Assembly: GCF_012516315.1 (NCBI RefSeq)
Contig: NZ_CP051185.1
Location: forward strand, 1-64,000
DNA length: 64,000 nt
Direction: 5' to 3'
Source of the DNA: Limnospira fusiformis SAG 85.79
GTDB lineage: Bacteria > Cyanobacteriota > Cyanobacteriia > Cyanobacteriales > Microcoleaceae
Below are positions 55,208 through 63,604 of this stretch, piece after piece. The translations under genes and the position numbers were made by a program. The notes below the pieces were generated by a model that did no database searches, was not told the DNA's origin, and saw only the letters and a program-made list of their open reading frames with translations. The first letter of the stretch is position 1; the number at the start of each line of letters is the position of its first letter.

Positions 55208-55635
55208 CGGTTTATGTTCTCCTTAATCCATTGGCTAATACTGTTTAACCACTCAACTAAAACTTTTTCATCTTCAGGCTTAATCTTAATACCATATCGC
55301 CAAACTTGATGAGCTTTTTCTATGTTTAAAGTTGAACCACCTTTGGCTAGATGAAAATTAGGAGTTTGGCTAATTGTGCTGGCGGAAATTTTCAGTTCCT
55401 TGACCCATCTATCTAGGTTATGACCAGATTCAGATAAGAGGGTTGGATCGGGAATCTGTGCTGTGGTTCGCAACTGGTTTCGTTTGAGAAAAATGCTCTT
55501 TAGCCCACATTCAACCGCATAGAATAGGAGTAAATAAGCCGAAATATGTTTAATTTGTTCAGCCGATTGAAAATGAGTATGAAAGGCTTGCCGTAAGTCG
55601 CTCACCCCGACCTGAATTTTTTGAGAACCCTGCAT
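55204..55635 (-). CDS. HEPN-like partner of the two-ATPase protein
   Basis: 143 aa from the ATG at 55635. The frame runs back to 55734, but that upstream ATG is the end sequence of the adjoining IS607. Helical, with ISAYLLLFYAVECGLKSIFLKRN followed by SESGHNLDRWVKEL, which fits the helix-E-x-x-LK and GH-x-L pattern of HEPN-fold proteins. No clear R-x4-6-H nuclease motif is found. A 4-nt overlap (ATGA) with the ATPase start indicates coupled translation. The IS607 sits immediately upstream and may have displaced its promoter. Confidence 0.5.
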   Translation of the reverse strand: MQGSQKIQVGVSDLRQAFHTHFQSAEQIKHISAYLLLFYAVECGLKSIFLKRNQLRTTAQIPDPTLLSESGHNLDRWVKELKISASTISQTPNFHLAKGGSTLNIEKAHQVWRYGIKIKPEDEKVLVEWLNSISQWIKENINR

Positions 55636-55734
55636 TTTGACTATCTTTGTTTTCAGAGGGGATAAGTAGGCGATCGCCTTTGGTTCTTTGGCTATAGCGA
55701 TCACGACTGTATTTGAGAATTTTAGCTGATACAT

Positions 55735-56931
55735 TTACGCGACATTTATCCGGCTATTGCCTGACAATGCGACGATAGCACTATTACCCGTTAAGGTAAC
55801 AGAGGCGGTATCCCGCAAAGCTTTTAGAAAGATTCCAAAAGCACCGTTCCAGTCCCTGGGTAGAGTGAACCCGCACTCAGGACATCGGAACACTTTTGAG
55901 CCACCTAGCTGGGAATGCACATGACCACAGTGAGTACAGGTTTTGCTGGTGTATTCTTCCGTCACATCTACAACTGTGGTTCCAGTTATCTCGGCTTGAT
56001 GTCTCAGGGTTAGTTTGAATCGATAATGCGCCCATGTCAGCATGGCGCGGGCAGTCTTGGATTTGATTTTCCGCTTGGCTTTGGCAACCATGTTGGAAGT
56101 CTCGAAGGTCGGCAGAAAAATTATGCTGTAGTTGTGAGTCAAGTAGTGAGCAATTTGTTTGTGGGCTTCATCAACTAGATTGCGGATTTTGGTTCTCATT
56201 CGTTGAGCCGCTTGCCTCATCCGTCGCCTTCTTGAACGACAGGGTTCCTTGGCGATTCGGCTCATCAAATCATCCAAATGTTGACATAGCCTAGTAATGC
56301 CTCCAATATCCCCGGAGCCCAATTCCAGAAATCGTGAACCATCAAACCCGGTTATGAAAGTTCGCACACCCGGGTCTAATGCAATTACGCCATTCGCTTC
56401 AGTTGGGGTAACGGCAACTGGTTCAGGGAAAATCGCCAACCATCGACCTTTGGTAAACACCAACTGAGTCCCTTGCCCGCAAGTTTTAGGGATGGGTTCG
56501 GAAACCATGAAAGTTAATCCTTTCGTTAGTCTTGGATACCAACTCCCTGAAGAGAAATTAGTATTATTGAACTTAATCCCTTGAGAGCTGTCACGACAAC
56601 TTCTAAACCTGGCATCAGGACTGGCGCTCAAAGCCTGATAGGCATCAAAGATGGCATTTTGCCGAATGTGGCAGGGTGTTTCTTTGACCCATTCGGGTAA
56701 GTCACTCTGCATCACTTTATTGCGTAACTTTAACTTGCTTAGTCGTTTACCACTCCTAGATAATGCAATTGCTTGGTTGTAGCAATACCTACAAGCAGCC
56801 AGCCATTTACGCCAGACTTGATTTAGCTCGGGGCTGGGGTAAATCCGGATCTTCTTTGACCTGAGTTTTGTATTTACTCCGTCCGTATAATCTGGAGCTA
56901 AAGCAGTGGAGGATGGCGAGGATGTCCTCAA
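55735..56931 (-). CDS. tnpB: TnpB RNA-guided nuclease of IS607
   Basis: About 398 aa; the start is probably TTG 56931, since upstream residues of the 564-codon open frame are tnpA read in the wrong frame. RuvC residues: D in VIALDPGVRTFI, E in DVTEEYTSKTC, D in LPRDWNGAFG. A standard zinc ribbon is present (CTHCGH, CPECGF). All catalytic parts look intact. The guide RNA would come from the 3' end of the gene and the adjacent element terminus. Last part duplicated in the remnants at 33167 and 60526. Confidence 0.88.
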   Translation of the reverse strand: MRTSSPSSTALAPDYTDGVNTKLRSKKIRIYPSPELNQVWRKWLAACRYCYNQAIALSRSGKRLSKLKLRNKVMQSDLPEWVKETPCHIRQNAIFDAYQALSASPDARFRSCRDSSQGIKFNNTNFSSGSWYPRLTKGLTFMVSEPIPKTCGQGTQLVFTKGRWLAIFPEPVAVTPTEANGVIALDPGVRTFITGFDGSRFLELGSGDIGGITRLCQHLDDLMSRIAKEPCRSRRRRMRQAAQRMRTKIRNLVDEAHKQIAHYLTHNYSIIFLPTFETSNMVAKAKRKIKSKTARAMLTWAHYRFKLTLRHQAEITGTTVVDVTEEYTSKTCTHCGHVHSQLGGSKVFRCPECGFTLPRDWNGAFGIFLKALRDTASVTLTGNSAIVALSGNSRINVA

Positions 56932-57388
56932 CCATTTCTGGTTCTGGACTGAGACTTGTCTGGTTGAGAACCATGAGTGAGCACCTGTTTTGCTCACAGA
57001 GCCATCGAAACAAGTCAAATCCCCATATTGCCAATCGGTCTGGGTGGGCAACGACAACCATGCGGACATCTCCTGACAAATGATGTCCCAGTCAGGCCAG
57101 CATTTTCTTTCCCTTGAAGTTGAGCCCGCCTCCGATTTCTGAGACGACTTCTGCTTCGGGGTAGAGGTTGGACAGTGCGGCCACCTGTCGGTTGAGGTCG
57201 GACTGCTGGGCGCGGCTACTAACTCTGGCATAGATAACGACTTTGCGTTTGTCACTGCCTGATTTGGCAGCAGTATATGACTCAACGTTGTACCGTCGTT
57301 GCCCAGCGGGGGTTCTGATGGTCTCGATTGAGCCATTTTTGTCCCATCTGCGGAGTGTTCTTTCATGGACTCCAAGGATTTGAGCCAC
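56807..57388 (-). pseudogene. tnpA: IS607 serine recombinase tnpA with nonsense codon
   Basis: N-terminal MerR-like helix-turn-helix (YVKPKEVAQILGVHERTLRRW, TPAGQRRYNVESY) is followed by the serine recombinase core with catalytic Ser in VIYARVSSRAQQSDLNRQV and VVVAHPDRLAIWGFDLF. A single in-frame TGA at 57092-57094 splits the reading frame after FKGKKMLA; both sides otherwise stay in frame. No ATG is found upstream; GTG 57388 is the first start seen. Inactive unless the stop is suppressed. Confidence 0.82.
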
Positions 57389-57589
57389 TTCCTTGGGTTT
57401 GACATATCTGGCAATAGGTTTATCCTCAACTCTTCTCGCTTCTTATACCATATTGCCCTAAAATATTAACCTAATTTGAGATTAAATCATGCTCTCTAGG
57501 ATTTGATCAAACCTTGGGAGGCGATCGCCTTAACGCAATACTTGTCCCTCAACCCAATACTTGCCCATTGCTCAGGCGATCTAGTAAAA

Positions 57590-57604
57590 TGATAATCGTT
57601 CTCA
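57590..57604 (+). promoter_or_regulatory. Zur-box-like operator upstream of thrS
   Basis: TGATAATCGTTCTCA is a near-palindrome: the left half matches the cyanobacterial zinc-uptake-regulator half-site TGATAAT and the right half matches 5 of 7 positions of ATTATCA. It ends 13 nt before the thrS ATG. In Anabaena the thrS2 gene is Zur-controlled, so the placement is meaningful. Binding itself is inferred. Confidence 0.6.
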
Positions 57605-57617
57605 CGATGGGGTTAAT

Positions 57618-59486
57618 ATGCTCAGTCAAATCAACCGTCCCACCTCTGAGGAAAACCATTCCCAAAGAGATGGAGAAAAGCTGCGGCGAATTCGCCACAC
57701 CTGCGCTCACATCCTAGCAATGGCGGTACAAAAACTATTTCCCGAAACCAAAGTCGCCATTGGTCCCACCACCGACACGGGGTTTTACTATGACTTTGAC
57801 CGGAAAGAACCGTTCACCCCGGAAGACTTGGGGCAAATAACTAAGGAGATGAAACGCATCATCAAAGGTAACTTGCCAGTAATTAGGGAAGAAGTCAACC
57901 GAGAACAAATTAGGGCAGAAATAGAGAAATTAAATGAACCATTAAAGTTAGAAATTCTGGATAGTATTCCCGAAACAGAAACCATTACTCGCTATTTTAT
58001 CGGTAGCCCAGATATGGGGCGGACGAATCATCCCGAAGTCGAACCGTCTCTGATTTCACCGGTGGTTATTCCCACCCAGGAATTTTGGTGGGATTTATGT
58101 GCAGGACCTCACCTGAACTCTACGGGCGAAATTAATCCAGATGCTTTGGCGTTAGAAAGTGTAGCCGGAGCTTACTGGCGAGGAGATGAAACCCTACCGC
58201 AACTACAACGAATTTATGGGACGGCTTGGGAAACTCCAGAAGAACTAGAATATTATCAGCAGCAGAAAGAGGAAGCGAAAAAACGCGACCACCGCAAGTT
58301 AGGACAGGAGTTAGATTTATTTAGCATCCAAGAAGATGCCGGAGGCGGTTTAGTCTTTTGGCATCCTAAAGGCTCAAGAATGCGGCTATTAATTGAGGAC
58401 TATTGGCGACAAGCTCATCTGCAAGATGGTTATGAGTTGTTGTACAGTCCCCACATTGCTAATTTGGAACTGTGGAAAACTTCCGGTCACTATGATTTTT
58501 ACCGAGAAAATATGTTTGACCAGATAGAGATTGAGAACCAATCCTATCAATTAAAGCCGATGAATTGCCCCTTTCATGTATTAACTTATCAAAGTCATTT
58601 GCACTCTTATCGAGAGTTGCCAATTCGCTGGGCAGAGTTAGGCACTGTGTATCGGTATGAACGCTCTGGGGTATTACATGGATTGATGCGAGTGCGGGGG
58701 TTTACTCAAGATGATGCCCATATTTTTTGTTTGCCTGAACAGGTGGCAGATGAAATTTTGGGAGTGTTAAATTTGACGGAAAAGATTTTATCGGATTTTG
58801 GCTTTAGTAAATATGAGGTGAATCTTTCTACTCGTCCGAGTAAATCGGTGGGGAATGATGCGGTGTGGCAATTAGCAACGGATGCTTTGATTGCTGCTCT
58901 GAATACTAAAGGCTGGGATTATGTGACTGATGAGGGTGGCGGGGCTTTTTATGGACCTAAAATAGATATTAAAATTCAGGATGCGATCGGTCGATTGTGG
59001 CAATGTTCGACGATTCAAGTGGATTTTAATTTGCCGGAACGATTTAATATGGAATATGTGGCGACGGATGGTTCTCGGCAACGTCCGATTATGATTCATC
59101 GCGCGATTTTTGGCTCTTTGGAGCGGTTTTTTGGGATTTTAATTGAGAATTATGCGGGAGATTTTCCCCTGTGGTTGGCTCCGGTTCAGGTGAGAGTATT
59201 GGCGGTGAGCGATCGCTTTCGAGATTATGCTCAATCAATTGCCCAAAGTTTAAGACAGCAGAATATCCGCGCGGAAGTCGATAATACTGGGGAACGTTTA
59301 GGCAAACAAATTCGCAACTCTGAACTCGAGAAAATTCCGGTGACAGTGGTGATTGGTCAGCGGGAGTTAGATAATCAGTCTTTGAGTGTGAGAACTCGCT
59401 CCTCAGGAGATCTGGGAACGATGACTCTGCCCCAGTTGACGGAGGAAATATTGAAGGCGATCGCTGAAAAATCCCCAAGTTATTAA
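57618..59486 (+). CDS. thrS: Threonyl-tRNA synthetase
   Basis: Class II synthetase charging tRNA-Thr. 622 aa; begins directly at the editing domain (RIRHTCAHILAMAVQKLFPETKVAIGPTT) and lacks the N-terminal TGS domain. Catalytic zinc ligands are present: Cys in PMNCPFHVL, His in DDAHIFC, His in MIHRAIFGS. Class II motif 2 is YRYERSGVLHGLMRVRGFTQDD. The anticodon domain covers the last 110 residues. ATG 57618 is the first start. The Zur-like operator suggests zinc-responsive expression. Flanked on both sides by IS607 sequence. Confidence 0.96.
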   Translation: MLSQINRPTSEENHSQRDGEKLRRIRHTCAHILAMAVQKLFPETKVAIGPTTDTGFYYDFDRKEPFTPEDLGQITKEMKRIIKGNLPVIREEVNREQIRAEIEKLNEPLKLEILDSIPETETITRYFIGSPDMGRTNHPEVEPSLISPVVIPTQEFWWDLCAGPHLNSTGEINPDALALESVAGAYWRGDETLPQLQRIYGTAWETPEELEYYQQQKEEAKKRDHRKLGQELDLFSIQEDAGGGLVFWHPKGSRMRLLIEDYWRQAHLQDGYELLYSPHIANLELWKTSGHYDFYRENMFDQIEIENQSYQLKPMNCPFHVLTYQSHLHSYRELPIRWAELGTVYRYERSGVLHGLMRVRGFTQDDAHIFCLPEQVADEILGVLNLTEKILSDFGFSKYEVNLSTRPSKSVGNDAVWQLATDALIAALNTKGWDYVTDEGGGAFYGPKIDIKIQDAIGRLWQCSTIQVDFNLPERFNMEYVATDGSRQRPIMIHRAIFGSLERFFGILIENYAGDFPLWLAPVQVRVLAVSDRFRDYAQSIAQSLRQQNIRAEVDNTGERLGKQIRNSELEKIPVTVVIGQRELDNQSLSVRTRSSGDLGTMTLPQLTEEILKAIAEKSPSY

Positions 59487-59497
59487 TCTAATAGTTT

Positions 59498-59528
59498 GAG
59501 AGCATGATTTAATCTCAAATTAGGTTAA
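59498..59528. repeat. Inverted 31-bp IS607 left-end copy
   Basis: Exact reverse complement of 57466-57496; similarity then continues (GGCAATA-GGTA) into the left end of a second IS607 copy, now in plus orientation. Together the pair frames thrS. Confidence 0.85.
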
Positions 59529-59563
59529 CATTTTACGGCAATACGGTACAATACCAAGTATGG

Positions 59564-60418
59564 GTGCGAGACGTTTAGGAGTGAAATAGGGATGCAATGC
59601 CCGAAATAGCCTCCTAGTGGGACTTCCACCCCTTGGTGGAATATAAGGGATTCACATCCCTGACCATCCCATAACTGTTTATATGTCCCGACGCTTGGAG
59701 AAATCTGAGCAAGGCAGGGGACTCAAGGTCATAAACAAACTGAGAAATCAGGGAGTAGAGAGTAAAGGCGATAGCCACCCCCAGTTTCAGGATACACAAC
59801 CTTGGGATTGAAGCGGGGAACGGAAGGCGTGAAGTAGAACCTACTACCAAATGCGACCACTGCCAACCATCCATGACTAGGGAAACCGAATGTCTGGCTT
59901 GAACCATCGTCATTATTGAGTAGCGTAATAGGTTGCCACGCTGCGCTCAAAAGAGCAAGGGGAAAAGTAGGGTTTTCCATACAACACCTACACAGACCTT
60001 TTTAAGTACCCCGGTGGAAAGGACAAGTCTAAAGATGGAATGCCCATATAAACGGAACGTTTAAACCCCTTTTTTTAGGCTCTCGGCAGGTACATCTTGT
60101 TGAGTAGTGAAAGTGTAATCGTATGCCTTTAAGGGGAAGGGATGTGACTGAAAGCCAATGCCTAATTGTAATGGTTAGGATATGCCCACTAGTCACGGTG
60201 TAGATATAGTTACTGCAATCAACAGGAGTTTAACGGCGAAAGCGAGTTTAAACACTACGATGTTGTATTTAGCTCCAAAAGTTGAAGTACAAAAGCAGGG
60301 GTTGGTAACCCTGTTCCCGTTGCCAAGGGGTATCTACATCAGGAGCCGTGTGATGCGAAAGTATCAAGCACGGTTTTGAATGGGAGTGGGGGAAGGCGAC
60401 TTCCCTCTCGACCCCTAC
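59564..60418 (+). mobile_element. ORF-less group II intron, uninterrupted copy
   Basis: 855 nt from GTGCGAGACG to CGACCCCTAC. Domain V is at 60343-60377 (GAGCCGTGTGATGCGAAAG and on) and the domain VI hairpin GGGGGAAGGCGACTTCCC follows. No reverse transcriptase. It serves as the reference showing where the twintron at 30006 is interrupted (GTATGCCTTTAAGGGG here is whole). The 5' exon is ACAATACCAAGTATGG, as at 33044-33059. Confidence 0.85.
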
Positions 60419-60525
60419 CTGCGAGACCTTCGGGTATGAAATAGAGCTGAAATGGGCGAAATAACTACCCGGTGAGGACTTCAACCCCTTGGTTGATTGG
60501 GTCGCATCCCTGGCCATCCCATAAC
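60419..60525 (+). mobile_element. Second group II intron 5' fragment in tandem
   Basis: CTGCGAGACCTTCGGGTATG onward matches 33060-33166 almost base for base apart from the first bases. It directly abuts the 3' end of the complete intron. It is either a tandem insertion at the same site or a recombination product. Confidence 0.75.
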
Positions 60526-60927
60526 ACAGCCGGATTTTTTGGCCCACCTTCGAGACTTCCAATATGGTTGCCAAGGTGAAGCGTCTAATCAGGTCTAAGA
60601 CTGCCCGCGCCATGCTGACATGGGCGCATTATCGATTCAAACTAACCCTGAGACATCAAGCGCGGAAATAACTGAACAGTTGTAGATGTGACCGAAGAAT
60701 ACACCAGCAAAACCTGTACTCACTGTGGTCATGTTCATTCCCAGCTAGGTGGCTCAAAAGTGTTCCGATGTCCTGAGTGCGGGTTCACTCTACCACGGGA
60801 CTGGAACGGTGCTTTGGGAATCTTTCTAAAAGCTTTGCGGGATACCGCCTCTGTTACCTTAACGGGTAATAGTGCTATCGTCGCATTGTCCGGGAACAAC
60901 CGGAAAAATGCCGCGTAAATGTATCAG
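60526..60927 (+). pseudogene. IS607-type tnpB C-terminal remnant 2
   Basis: Near-identical twin of 33167-33568: the same deletion before the EEYTSKTC block and the same junction to an intron 5' fragment. It retains the zinc ribbon and last RuvC Asp (RDWNGALG). The frame 60688-60918 has a GTG start. It ends with terminus ATGTATCAG at 60919-60927. Not a functional nuclease. Confidence 0.85.
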
Positions 60928-61014
60928 TCAGGGGAATAGTCAGATACCTGGGGAGATTTCTTCAACAGGGAATTGGCGATGACAACCAAATTCTCTGTTG
61001 AGGTCAAAAACTGA

Positions 61015-61518
61015 CTAGAAACCAATAATTTTATCGGCTGCTAAAATCAAACTAGGGATATCCTCGTTCTCCTTTGCTAATTGAGCGCCAGTCCGTAAAT
61101 TAGCAGCGGTGATTCCGGCGGCTTCGGCACAAGCAGGACAAACCATTACCTTGCCTCCGGCGGCGACAAAATCATCATACATTTGGGCTAAAGTCATCGG
61201 ACTACTACCCCAGCGCAAGTCTAAGGGTTGATTTCTAGAGGCAATTCTCACCCCCTCCAAAGTCAAAACCAGCGTCACCTGAGCGCCCCGTTTTTGGAGG
61301 TTTGTGCCTAATTTCAAAGCCATGAAAGCCGCATGAAGGTCATCAGTGCCATGAGTCAGGTGCATAATAATATTTTGCCCATCACCCCTGGTTTGGGATT
61401 GTCCGACTTGGGTCTGATGTTGAGCGGCGGCGGTGCGGGAAAGGTTGACCGACGGCTCTGCCAACACTCCTAAAAGGCTAAGTGCGGCGATCGCTAAACC
61501 CAGATGCGTTTTTCTCAT
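61015..61518 (-). CDS. Exported DsrE-family protein
   Basis: 167 aa. Signal peptide: MRKTHLGLAIAALSLLGVLA with cleavage near residue 32 (AAA-QHQ). The mature part is a DsrE/DsrF-like fold: NIIMHLTHGTDDLHAAFMALKLG, VTLVLTLEGVRIA, VMVCPACAEAAGI (CPAC, possible sulfur-carrying cysteines). Likely periplasmic. DsrE relatives move sulfur, but the substrate here is not known. Confidence 0.82.
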   Translation of the reverse strand: MRKTHLGLAIAALSLLGVLAEPSVNLSRTAAAQHQTQVGQSQTRGDGQNIIMHLTHGTDDLHAAFMALKLGTNLQKRGAQVTLVLTLEGVRIASRNQPLDLRWGSSPMTLAQMYDDFVAAGGKVMVCPACAEAAGITAANLRTGAQLAKENEDIPSLILAADKIIGF

Positions 61519-61682
61519 AAAACCTTCCTAACAATGCCATGGGAGCAGTCCTAGAAGCCAGCCATATGCTGGCACTAGGAGTTGATCAGGATTTTAGCAT
61601 AATTGGCGGCGGCTCCAATCAAGAGAACGGTGTTGACTTTTCCCCTTAATTAACATTTGAAGATAGAGACTTCAAATCTTGA

Positions 61683-62681
61683 TTATTTTGGTAACGCTTC
61701 ACTGGTTTGAGTCGATACAGCCATCTCCTCAACCGGTGCAGCAGCGCGAACAGCCCGAAACATCCCAAATCGGCACAAACCCGCCCCAAAGGCTAACCGC
61801 ATTAACAGGAATGTGGGGACTTCTCGCAAGGATTTAATCAATCCCGTCACCCCAAAGCGGATAATCCCCTCTGGACGGATTATCCCCTGCCAAATGGAAT
61901 CTAGCCAAGAGGGTAGAGTTTCGGCGGTCCAGTCTGCGGTGGTGACTTCACCAGATACCAACCCGGTCGCCGCGAGTTCTTCCGCAAAGCCTTCAATACT
62001 AGAGAAAGCCGGATGAGCCCATTGATCCAACAGTTGCCGCATGACTACCTTTTCCCAGGCGTTCAAGGGTTTTTGGCGCGAGTCTCGTTGATTCCAGTCC
62101 GCCACCACCAGCACCCCACCGGGTTTTAACACCCGCATCATCTCCCGCGCATATTGGGCTTTATCCGGCATATGGGGTCCGGCTTCAATAGACCAAACCA
62201 CGTCAAAACTGGCATCGGGGAAAGATAATGCCAAGGCATCATCTACCTGAAACCGCGCATTGAGGTCGGTTGGGGTGAGTTCCTGGGCGCGTTTGACTTG
62301 CCCTGGAGAGATAGTAATACCTGTGACGGCAAAGCCATAATCTCGCGCTAGAATGCGACTACTGCCACCGATACCACAACCGACATCCAAAACTGTTGTG
62401 CCGGTCTGAAGGCGGTCTAATCCCCCCCAACGGACCATTTCATGCACAAAGTCTTCTTTAGCTTTCAGGAAGTCTTTGGGTTGTGGCGGTGAACCATAGT
62501 GACCGAGGTGGATATGTTCCCCCCAGTAAAATTCCAGGATGCCGTCATTAGTCCAATCATCATAGGAGTTGGCAACAGAATCGGCGGATTGATATTTGCG
62601 AGGGGAAAGCAGGTAAAGTGTTAATCCTACCACAATTGCTAATAACAGCAGACTAATGGTGATTAAAAAAAGGTTGAACAT
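61683..62681 (-). CDS. MPBQ/MSBQ methyltransferase (plastoquinone/tocopherol)
   Basis: 332 aa. N-terminal membrane anchor (about 2-26), then YQSADSVANSYDDWTNDGILEFYWGEHIHLGHYG and SAM motif I TVLDVGCGIGGSSRILA, followed by VVWSIEAGPHMPDK. The whole sequence closely resembles the Synechocystis Sll0418 type, which methylates 2-methyl-6-phytyl- and solanesyl-benzoquinol in tocopherol and plastoquinone synthesis. Related gamma-tocopherol methyltransferases are shorter in the tail. ATG 62681. Confidence 0.88.
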   Translation of the reverse strand: MFNLFLITISLLLLAIVVGLTLYLLSPRKYQSADSVANSYDDWTNDGILEFYWGEHIHLGHYGSPPQPKDFLKAKEDFVHEMVRWGGLDRLQTGTTVLDVGCGIGGSSRILARDYGFAVTGITISPGQVKRAQELTPTDLNARFQVDDALALSFPDASFDVVWSIEAGPHMPDKAQYAREMMRVLKPGGVLVVADWNQRDSRQKPLNAWEKVVMRQLLDQWAHPAFSSIEGFAEELAATGLVSGEVTTADWTAETLPSWLDSIWQGIIRPEGIIRFGVTGLIKSLREVPTFLLMRLAFGAGLCRFGMFRAVRAAAPVEEMAVSTQTSEALPK

Positions 62682-62737
62682 GGTATAATTGTGTTATAAT
62701 CTAGGATGGCGTGAACTAAAGCCACTAGGTTTCTGGG

Positions 62738-63286
62738 TTAAGGTTGGCGCACTCGATAAATGCTATGACAATCTAAGCACGTTTGCCTCACTTTTGTAAA
62801 TGACTCGATCGCATTAATTGGATTTGGTGAATTATTAACCATAGTTTTCAGGGTTTCAAGATTAGCTTGAAAGTTGGCAATCAGTCGAGAAAAGTCATCG
62901 GGTTCTGACCAAATTAATGGCTTGGCTCCCCAGCCCTCTGCGTCAGTCATAGCGGTTCCATGTGGGAAAACTTCGGGCATATATTCAGCTAGGGATAATA
63001 AGCTATTAATGTGGGTTAGAGTTTGATTAGCAAAAGGAGCCTCTTTTTCTAAAATCGCTTCCAGAGAACGATAATGGGCTGACAATGCTTTCATGTATTG
63101 GCGACGATAGGCGATCGCTAAATCCCTGTCTACGGCTGACAAAGAAGTATTTGGGCTGACATTGAGGGCATTATTGTTGGTTGTATCCGTCAAATAATGG
63201 GGATAAACTTTCATCAAAAACCCTCCGCCAATAACCAGTAATACAGCAATTACCAGAGTACAAATAAAGCGGATAAATTTAGTCAT
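62738..63286 (-). CDS. Cytochrome c'-like heme protein
   Basis: 182 aa from ATG 63286 (the frame runs to 63352, but MTKFIRFICTLVIAVLLVIGGG is the natural start of an uncleaved or cleaved signal anchor). The body is a helical bundle. A C-terminal heme site TCLDCHSIYRVRQP (CxxCH) just before the end is the class II cytochrome c' layout. Acts outside the cytoplasmic membrane. Electron partner or gas ligand unknown. Confidence 0.82.
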   Translation of the reverse strand: MTKFIRFICTLVIAVLLVIGGGFLMKVYPHYLTDTTNNNALNVSPNTSLSAVDRDLAIAYRRQYMKALSAHYRSLEAILEKEAPFANQTLTHINSLLSLAEYMPEVFPHGTAMTDAEGWGAKPLIWSEPDDFSRLIANFQANLETLKTMVNNSPNPINAIESFTKVRQTCLDCHSIYRVRQP

Positions 63287-63338
63287 TAAGCTAGTCTGGA
63301 ATGAGAAACTTATGGAGTTTTGTGGGCGGGGTAATAAA

Positions 63339-63596
63339 TTATGGTTTTTCATGTCTTTGGGAGAGCGATCGCCAAATTACCAACCAACCATTTCGGAGTC
63401 GATTTATAACTTGAATTTTCCCCTTTTTAGGCGCTTTTTCAGCTTTACCCAGCGCCTCCTGTTTGACAAAAGGATGGACAGAAGCGGGAATTTTTCCAGA
63501 GCGATCCAGATAATATTTTAGCATCGTATTTATGCCATCATAAGTTGTTAATAATTGAAGAGGCGATGATATTTTCGCCCCCAAATTAGCGAGCAA
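63339..63596 (-). CDS. Hypothetical protein
   Basis: 85 aa, TTG start at 63596, or ATG at 63524 (MLKYYLDRSGKIPASVH). Basic C-terminus (KAEKAPKKGKIQVINRLRNGW). Not recognised. Its end overlaps the upstream extension of the cytochrome frame, supporting the later cytochrome start. Confidence 0.35.
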   Translation of the reverse strand: MLANLGAKISSPLQLLTTYDGINTMLKYYLDRSGKIPASVHPFVKQEALGKAEKAPKKGKIQVINRLRNGWLVIWRSLSQRHEKP

Positions 63597-63604
63597 GAGA
63601 ATTT

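Larger units (their letters stand above)
55726..57496. mobile_element. IS607-family element
   Basis: tnpA (serine recombinase) and tnpB overlap on the minus strand. The right end is ATGTATCAG (reverse at 55726-55734), immediately after the tnpB stop and shared with the copies at 33560 and 60919. The left end lies within 57430-57496; the 31 bp at 57466-57496 recur inverted at 59498-59528 on the other side of thrS. tnpA carries a nonsense codon, so the element is probably immobile. Confidence 0.8.

Noticed and set aside
55735..57429. 564-aa ORF as a single fusion protein
   Set aside because: The first 166 residues are tnpA read in the wrong frame (serine- and proline-rich noise); only the part after about 56931 is TnpB.
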